Of a stretch of 5,680 nucleotides of DNA, positions 1-5,680 are shown piece by piece (position 1 is the first letter of the stretch; each line of letters begins with the position of its first letter). A program made the position numbers and the translations under genes. This DNA comes from Chitinophagales bacterium. Lineage in GTDB: Bacteria > Bacteroidota > Bacteroidia > Chitinophagales > UBA2359. The notes beneath the pieces were generated by a model. The model ran no database searches. It was not told where the DNA came from and was given only the letters and a program-made list of their open reading frames with translations. Location: the NCBI GenBank assembly GCA_020629335.1, contig JAHDDN010000369.1:1-5680 (forward strand), in the 5' to 3' direction.

Positions 1-8
1 TACTTATG

Positions 9-60
9 CTGCGTTAAATTTTCCTTAAATAGCACGGCTATGCTCGTCAAATTTTCCTTG
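9..60. repeat. Structured 52-base repeat, copy 1
   Basis: This aligns without gaps to 375-426 with 39 of 52 identities, and the similarity continues weakly about 12 bases further right. Shared blocks are CTGCGTTA, CCTTAAATAGC, GCTAT and CCTTG. It can fold into an inner hairpin, ATAGC (29-33) with GCTAT (37-41) around a 3-base loop, and an outer 6-bp stem, AAATTT (16-21) with AAATTT (49-54). The two stems are separated by 7-base internal loops on each side. The undecamer AAATTTTCCTT also occurs twice as a direct repeat inside the element (16-26 and 49-59). The orientation is arbitrary. I infer a dispersed intergenic repeat of REP-like character; the family is not identified. Confidence 0.75.
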
Positions 61-178
61 CCTAAGTAAAAAAGATCTACAGTCAAAAGACAACTTAATT
101 TTGTCCAAGCACTTATATTTTTATTATTAAAGCTCAAATATACCAAACATTATTTTAGATTGTATTCATCATAAAATC

Positions 179-325
179 GCGGCCTCGATAGTAGCGGTAT
201 GTGGCGTACATGCTGCGACTTACGGCGCTTAGTGATGCGATGGCTGGCCCGAAGGGCAGACAAGCAGCACTTAGCAAAGTAGGAGCAGCATAGCCACATA
301 AGAGCGGATAGCGAGATATAGCCGC
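179..325. repeat. 147-base GC-rich imperfect palindrome
   Basis: The two halves pair in nested order: 179-187 with 312-325 (9 bp, 5-base bulge at 316-320), 198-205 with 293-300 (8 bp), 210-216 with 285-291 (7 bp), 218-221 with 277-280 (4 bp), 227-234 with 268-275 (7 of 8), 236-238 with 264-266 (3 bp), and 247-250 with 254-257 (4 bp) closing a GAA loop (TTC on the other strand). That is about 42 pairs. GC is 83 of 147 bases (56 percent), well above the AT-rich flanks. It could be a non-autonomous mobile repeat, a structured RNA, or a transcription-end structure for the lipoprotein gene. No transposase gene is present. The fold is seen in the sequence; its role is unknown. Confidence 0.65.
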
Positions 326-374
326 CCTAATAATAAATCCTTGATAGCCCAAGTTTTGTCTTTTTTCGATTCTA

Positions 375-426
375 CTGCGTTATTTATTCCTTAAATAGCT
401 GCGCTATTCGTGTCATAAATGCCTTG
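375..426. repeat. Structured 52-base repeat, copy 2
   Basis: This is the second copy of the element at 9-60, in the same orientation and offset by exactly 366 bases. The inner hairpin is identical: ATAGC (395-399) with GCTAT (403-407), with loop TGC instead of ACG. The outer stem has different bases but still pairs: ATTTAT (382-387) with ATAAAT (415-420). Three of its six pairs are flipped relative to copy 1, so pairing is retained although the sequence has changed. Both 7-base internal loops keep their length. It lies about 155 bases past the lipoprotein stop codon. Confidence 0.75.
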
Positions 427-473
427 TATAATCAAAAATATACGGCAACTTTGCTATCAGATATTTATCATTT

Positions 474-499
474 GGACGGCTGGCCGCCCTAATAGTAAA
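474..499. repeat. Short GC hairpin sharing the palindrome's end motif
   Basis: Positions 483-499 match 321-337, the right end of the large palindrome and its AT-rich flank, at 16 of 17 bases. Positions 475-485 match 239-249, near the palindrome's tip, at 10 of 11. The element therefore looks like the tip joined directly to the end, with the sequence between lost. It forms its own small hairpin: 474-480 with 483-489, 6 of 7 pairs, with a very tight loop. On the minus strand this hairpin lies about 90 bases after the lipoprotein stop codon but has no T-run behind it, so it is not a classical terminator. Confidence 0.5.
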
Positions 500-581
500 C
501 TGGTTTAATAGTGTATTAGTAATTGGAGTGGTTCACCAGACGTAAATGCCTTTTATTTTCATTAAAAAATGGAGTGGGATT

Positions 582-1397
582 CTAGTCTGCCTCCAGCTTA
601 AAATCGTGATCGGTGGTTTCGATTAATCCTATGTCTTTGGCGAACCAGTAATTATAAACAAGATCGTAAACAGGATTGTCAGATTCATTGCCATTGATCG
701 AGGTGATATAACAGATATACTCAACTTCTACGAGTATCACGTCTTCGTATACAACACCATTGACTTCATGTTGTGCCATATGATCTACTAATGTACCTTT
801 TGTTAGCGTATTAGCAACAGCTGCTTGATACATTAAACCACCACTTTGACTTGGAGAGAAATTTAATGAAAGTCCAGAAGCGCTACCAGATGCATCCTCT
901 ACATTTTGAAATAGGAATCCAAATGTAATCATTAGGGGATAGCCTTTGGGATTTAGATATGTCGAACCTAATAATTCACTAGCCCATGCACGTGCATCAA
1001 ATTCACCATCAACCAAATAATTTTCTGCAAGTTCTTCCAAGATTGGACCGTCGTACCATTCCTCTTCTTCCCAAAGATAATAGCTATTGAAATTGTTTTC
1101 ACCACTAACTATCATCTCATTGTCTGAAGTAAAACATCCGAAAGAAACTTTTTTATCTGTATCGTTAAGCATTCCAGTACGAAGATCTATAATATTAGCA
1201 TTACTCTCAAGTGTATCAGGACCGAAATTCAGTTCAAAAGTCGTAAGGTCATTACTGAATGTTTTTGTAGAATTGAAAGACGGTAAAATATACTCACAAG
1301 CATCGATAGTGGCAAGATCAACTTCGTCTTCGCAGTCGTCACAAGCTATTGAAATAAACATCATTGAACAGAAAATAAAATAAAGAATATTTTTCAT
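582..1397 (-). CDS. Putative surface-exposed lipoprotein, unknown function
   Basis: The gene encodes 271 residues, ATG to TAG. The N-terminus is a lipoprotein signal: Lys2, a hydrophobic run at about residues 4-18, then Ser-Ile-Ala-Cys with Cys19 as the probable lipidated residue. The lipobox is slightly unusual, with Ser rather than Leu at -3. Residues 20-27 (DDCEDEVD) are strongly acidic, which resembles the export signal that sends lipoproteins to the outer surface in Bacteroidota; surface location is inferred. The mature part is acidic throughout, with an EEEE-type patch near 110-113. The pattern near 212-228 (NGVVYEDVILVEVEYI) and the C-terminal WFAKDIGLIE (251-260) resemble the ends of beta-rich Bacteroidota lipoproteins, where an aromatic strand precedes a G-L-I motif. 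I do not recognise the family and assign no biochemical role. The start is the only Met that includes the signal peptide, and its A-rich leader lacks a Shine-Dalgarno. A promoter candidate precedes it, so it is probably transcribed alone. Confidence 0.85.
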   Translation of the reverse strand: MKNILYFIFCSMMFISIACDDCEDEVDLATIDACEYILPSFNSTKTFSNDLTTFELNFGPDTLESNANIIDLRTGMLNDTDKKVSFGCFTSDNEMIVSGENNFNSYYLWEEEEWYDGPILEELAENYLVDGEFDARAWASELLGSTYLNPKGYPLMITFGFLFQNVEDASGSASGLSLNFSPSQSGGLMYQAAVANTLTKGTLVDHMAQHEVNGVVYEDVILVEVEYICYITSINGNESDNPVYDLVYNYWFAKDIGLIETTDHDFKLEAD

Positions 1398-1433
1398 TGT
1401 ATAGTTTTTAGGGTATTAATATAATATCGCCAG

Positions 1434-1465
1434 TAAATATATGTCAAATATTTAAAACACCCAAA
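1434..1465 (-). promoter_or_regulatory. Candidate Bacteroidota promoter for the lipoprotein gene
   Basis: On the minus strand TTTG (1462-1465) is followed after 20 bases by TATATTTA (1434-1441), one base off the Bacteroidota -7 consensus TAnnTTTG at normal spacing. This would give a leader of roughly 30 bases. An overlapping sigma70-like alternative is TTGACA (1442-1447), 18 bases, then TATATT (1418-1423). The region is very AT-rich, so chance matches are likely. The call rests on position within the 97-base gap between genes. Confidence 0.4.
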
Positions 1466-1494
1466 CACATGAATATTTTTTCAATTCTGTCCTT

Positions 1495-3123
1495 TTACTT
1501 GCTTAACATTAAAAATAAAATCTGAGCAATGATGATTTTCGAAATTAAAGCAATTGGAAAAATCATAGCAAAACCGTATTCTGGAATTTTGTTCTTTGAA
1601 CGGGAAGTGGCAAAATCTAAAATGGCAGGTTGATTAGAAACCATTCCCATTAAAACGCCGAAAGGCATTTTGATGATTTTATAACCAATAAATAAGGTTG
1701 CTAAAGCTGTTACACAGCTAATTATGGCACTCGCAATAAAGATCCAGACAGATTGCATGGAAATACTTTCAATGAATGCATTGCCAGATCGAACGCCTAT
1801 AGCAGATAATAATAAAATTAAGCCAATCTGCTGCAAAGTGATATTGGCGCTATATGGTAAAGTCCACACAATGGGCCCTGTTCTTTTTAAAGATCCTAAA
1901 ATCAAACCGACAATCAAGGGACCGCCAGCATATCCTAATTTGAAACTTCCAGTCCCCAATGGTATTTCAAAGCTACCCAAAATAAGCCCCAAACCTATTC
2001 CTAAGCCAAAGGAGAATAAATCAATCTTACTTGAAGCCTGATAGGAATCACCAAAAAATTCACCTAAGCCTTCCATGTCTGATCTTCTTGCAATAAATCG
2101 AATACGATCTCCCATTTCTAAAACCATGTCTTTTTCAGCTATCATATCGACATCACCTCGCCTAATTCGAGTAATATTAGCATCAAACTTTTCATCTAAA
2201 TTTAAAGAAGCAATAGTTCGCCCTACTATTTCGGGCTTAGAAACGAAGATCCTTCTATTGTCAAATATACTTCTATCATATTTCGATGGATGATTGATCA
2301 CTTTACCAACTGCCTTCTCTACTTTCTCTAACTCCTCCTTGGTTCCTAAGACATAGATCACATCATCCAACTCTAAGACCGTATCATATCTAATTAAATT
2401 GACTTGATCGTTTTTGTAGATTCTTCCTAAACTAAATTTCCAATCTTTATCTTTTAGTAAATCTCTGATCGTCATCCCATTTACAGCAGGATTAGAAATC
2501 AGAATCGAACTAGGAACAAACTTTTGGTGAACGGGATAAACATCTTTGATAGCTTCCTCTTCTTCTTGATAATTGATACTGAAAATTCGCTCCATCAAGA
2601 TAATCGCAATCATGCCTCCAAGTACGCCCATAGGATAGGAATAAGTATAGCCAATTACCGCATCTTGCGTTAACTGTTGTCTTTCTTGACCTGAGAATGT
2701 ATTATTGATAAAATCTAAAACGCCTGCTAAGGCCGCCGTATTGGTGGTACTACCTGTATAAATCCCTGTAATGGTGGCGGCTGAAAAATTAAAAACCCAC
2801 CATAAAAAGGTGGCTATCAAACCTGAGAGGCATAACATCGAAATGGCAAAAATAAAATCTCGGACGCCATTTTTTTTATAGGAATTGAAAAAGGCAGGTC
2901 CCGAACTTAAGCCAATGGAATAAACAAAAATTGATAGCCCTAACAAAAAGACAATCTCTGGAATTTGAAAGCGAGCATCAATGGCTCCAAACGCTAAACC
3001 TGTAAACAGAATGGCAGCGGTACCCAAAGAATTCCCACCCACTTTAATACTTCCAATCAAATATCCTAAAGAGGCTACCGTGAAAAGTAAAACTAAAGGA
3101 TATTGGCTGAGAATTTCTATCAT
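1495..3123 (-). CDS. AspT/YidE/YbjL-family transporter with two RCK-C domains
   Basis: The gene encodes a 542-residue inner-membrane protein with the layout of the aspartate:alanine exchanger family: a membrane half (about 5-180), two cytoplasmic RCK-C (TrkA-C) domains (about 200-272 and 288-357), and a second membrane half (about 367-540). Each half has five to six hydrophobic segments. The halves are internal repeats: SIGLSSGPAF (69-78) corresponds to AIGVRSGNAF (441-450), and TGSTTNTAALAG (123-134) to MGMVSNQPAILD (492-503). RCK-C hallmarks include ELDDVIYVLGT (251-261) and VLEMGDRIRFIA (334-345). Length and domain order are normal and nothing looks broken. Characterised relatives exchange aspartate for alanine (AspT), export succinate (SucE of corynebacteria) or handle glutamate and succinate (YbjL), so a C4/C5 dicarboxylate or amino-acid substrate is plausible but not shown. 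The RCK-C domains suggest gating by a cytoplasmic ligand. It starts 116 bases beyond the terminator of icd and is probably its own unit. The start gives a natural N-terminus just before the first membrane segment. Confidence 0.93.
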   Translation of the reverse strand: MIEILSQYPLVLLFTVASLGYLIGSIKVGGNSLGTAAILFTGLAFGAIDARFQIPEIVFLLGLSIFVYSIGLSSGPAFFNSYKKNGVRDFIFAISMLCLSGLIATFLWWVFNFSAATITGIYTGSTTNTAALAGVLDFINNTFSGQERQQLTQDAVIGYTYSYPMGVLGGMIAIILMERIFSINYQEEEEAIKDVYPVHQKFVPSSILISNPAVNGMTIRDLLKDKDWKFSLGRIYKNDQVNLIRYDTVLELDDVIYVLGTKEELEKVEKAVGKVINHPSKYDRSIFDNRRIFVSKPEIVGRTIASLNLDEKFDANITRIRRGDVDMIAEKDMVLEMGDRIRFIARRSDMEGLGEFFGDSYQASSKIDLFSFGLGIGLGLILGSFEIPLGTGSFKLGYAGGPLIVGLILGSLKRTGPIVWTLPYSANITLQQIGLILLLSAIGVRSGNAFIESISMQSVWIFIASAIISCVTALATLFIGYKIIKMPFGVLMGMVSNQPAILDFATSRSKNKIPEYGFAMIFPIALISKIIIAQILFLMLSK

Positions 3124-3149
3124 AAAATATCAATTTCTATTTCTTGGGG

Positions 3150-3174
3150 CGAAGATAAGCTAATGCGTACTCAA
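3150..3174 (-). promoter_or_regulatory. Weak promoter candidate for the transporter gene
   Basis: On the minus strand TATCTTCG (3150-3157) differs from the Bacteroidota -7 consensus TAnnTTTG at one position. It would give a short leader of about 20 bases before the ATG at 3123. The nearest upstream TTG (3172-3174) is only 14 bases away, which is short for a -33 element. A promoter is expected here because a terminator separates this gene from icd, but this exact placement is uncertain. Confidence 0.3.
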
Positions 3175-3234
3175 TAGAAACTAATATTAGATGTTTTGGT
3201 TCAAAAGTTTTCAACAAAGCCTTATTAGGTAGTC

Positions 3235-3271
3235 AAACAAAAAAGGCGTAGCTTTTAAACTACGCCTTTTT
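3235..3271 (-). terminator. Intrinsic terminator of icd, near-symmetrical
   Basis: A 7-bp GC-containing stem, GGCGTAG (3245-3251) with CTACGCC (3260-3266), has an 8-base loop and is extended by five A-T pairs (3240-3244 with 3267-3271). Read on the minus strand, the stem is followed by TTTTTTGTTTG (down to about 3235), a good release tract. It begins about 20 bases after the icd stop codon at 3293-3295. The plus-strand side also ends in T5, so it could act in both directions, though no plus-strand gene is evident. Confidence 0.88.
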
Positions 3272-3292
3272 GTTTATTAAGTTTAATTCTTA

Positions 3293-5512
<2,220 letters not shown>

Positions 5513-5589
5513 TTATTTATTTAAAAGGTTTGTTTTTACAAGATTAGTTCACTTCTTTGAATCTCCCCTATTGCACACCCCACAAAGGC

Positions 5590-5622
5590 CAAATATAGGG
5601 AATAAAACGCTATTATTAGCAA
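5590..5622 (-). promoter_or_regulatory. Bacteroidota-type promoter for icd
   Basis: On the minus strand TATATTTG (5590-5597) matches the -7 consensus TAnnTTTG exactly. A TTG (5620-5622) lies 22 bases upstream, at the long end of accepted spacing. Transcription would start near 5584, giving a leader of about 75 bases before the ATG at 5509. I see no convincing riboswitch or operator in that leader. Confidence 0.6.
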
Positions 5623-5637
5623 CACATTTTTTATTTT

Positions 5638-5680
5638 CTACTGTTTAAGCGTCATGCCGTCATAATGATAAACTTCTGAT
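5638..5680 (-). CDS. Possible 3' end of an upstream gene, cut by window edge
   Basis: One minus-strand frame is open from the right edge to a TAG at 5638-5640 and would end in SEVYHYDGMTLKQ. The other two minus-strand frames stop sooner. Thirteen codons are too few to identify a protein or to be sure the frame is coded. In favour are the ordinary codons, the same strand as all neighbours, and a stop just before the icd promoter candidate. Against it, a run this long arises easily by chance. Confidence 0.3.
   Translation of the reverse strand, partial: SEVYHYDGMTLKQ

Larger units (their letters stand above)
1..581. other. Gene-free, repeat-rich intergenic region
   Basis: I see no credible protein gene in this stretch. 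It lies downstream of the lipoprotein gene, which ends at 582. In order it holds a 52-base hairpin repeat (9-60), an AT-rich spacer, a GC-rich 147-base imperfect palindrome (179-325), a second copy of the hairpin repeat (375-426), and a short GC-rich hairpin sharing its end with the palindrome (474-499). Positions 500-581 are AT-rich, with two direct copies of GGAGTGG (525-531 and 571-577) and no recognisable function. The longest minus-strand frame (155-352) starts with TTG and runs through the palindrome, so I treat it as an accident of the repeat. No classical stem-plus-T-run terminator is visible for the lipoprotein gene here. Confidence 0.75.

Noticed and set aside
1..69. Plus-strand frame open from the left edge to a TAA at 67-69
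   Set aside because: It lies almost wholly inside the 52-base repeat, so its openness reflects the repeat and not an incoming gene.
155..352. 65-codon minus-strand frame
   Set aside because: It begins with TTG, covers almost exactly the GC-rich palindrome, has no signal of a real start, and its sequence has no recognisable protein character. It is best explained as a by-product of the repeat.
9..426. CRISPR array
   Set aside because: There are only two diverged copies, 366 bases apart, without spacers of constant length and with no cas genes.
541..556. Third partial copy of the 52-base repeat (14 of 16 with 414-429)
   Set aside because: Only the AT-rich right tail matches, and no complementary left arm is found at the expected place (509-514). 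Chance is sufficient.
1087..1383. 98-codon plus-strand frame opposite the lipoprotein gene
   Set aside because: It is antisense to the N-terminal part of the lipoprotein gene, which has a coherent signal peptide and lipobox. It is a shadow frame.

Overview
The window looks like a chromosomal segment of a Bacteroidota bacterium. The evidence is AT-leaning coding sequence, A-rich leaders without Shine-Dalgarno sequences, promoter candidates matching the Bacteroidota form (TTG or TTTG, about 20 bases, then TAnnTTTG), and a lipoprotein with acidic residues right after its lipid-anchor cysteine. The repeat style of the non-coding part reminds me of Saprospiraceae and relatives, but that placement is an impression only.

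All recognisable genes lie on the minus strand, so they read from right to left. From the right edge: a possible last 13 codons of an upstream gene (5638-5680); a strong promoter candidate (5590-5622); icd, encoding a complete monomeric NADP-dependent isocitrate dehydrogenase (3293-5509); a symmetrical intrinsic terminator (3235-3271); an AspT/YidE/YbjL-type exchanger with two central RCK-C (TrkA-C) domains (1495-3123); a 97-base gap with a promoter candidate; and a small acidic lipoprotein of unknown function (582-1397). The terminator and the separate promoter candidates suggest three independent transcription units rather than an operon. The dehydrogenase makes 2-oxoglutarate, and characterised members of the exchanger family move aspartate, succinate or glutamate. 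The two could be metabolically related, but the sequence does not show it.

Positions 1-581 hold no credible gene and are the most interesting part. Two copies of a 52-base element (9-60 and 375-426; 39 of 52 identical, no gaps) can each form the same two-tier hairpin. The outer stem is kept by three compensating base-pair changes. Between them lies a GC-rich (83 of 147 bases) imperfect palindrome (179-325) that can fold into one long hairpin of about 42 base pairs. A short element at 474-499 looks like a deletion derivative of that palindrome. Together these suggest at least two families of structured, probably dispersed intergenic repeats. Whether they are mobile, regulatory or transcribed cannot be decided from one window.
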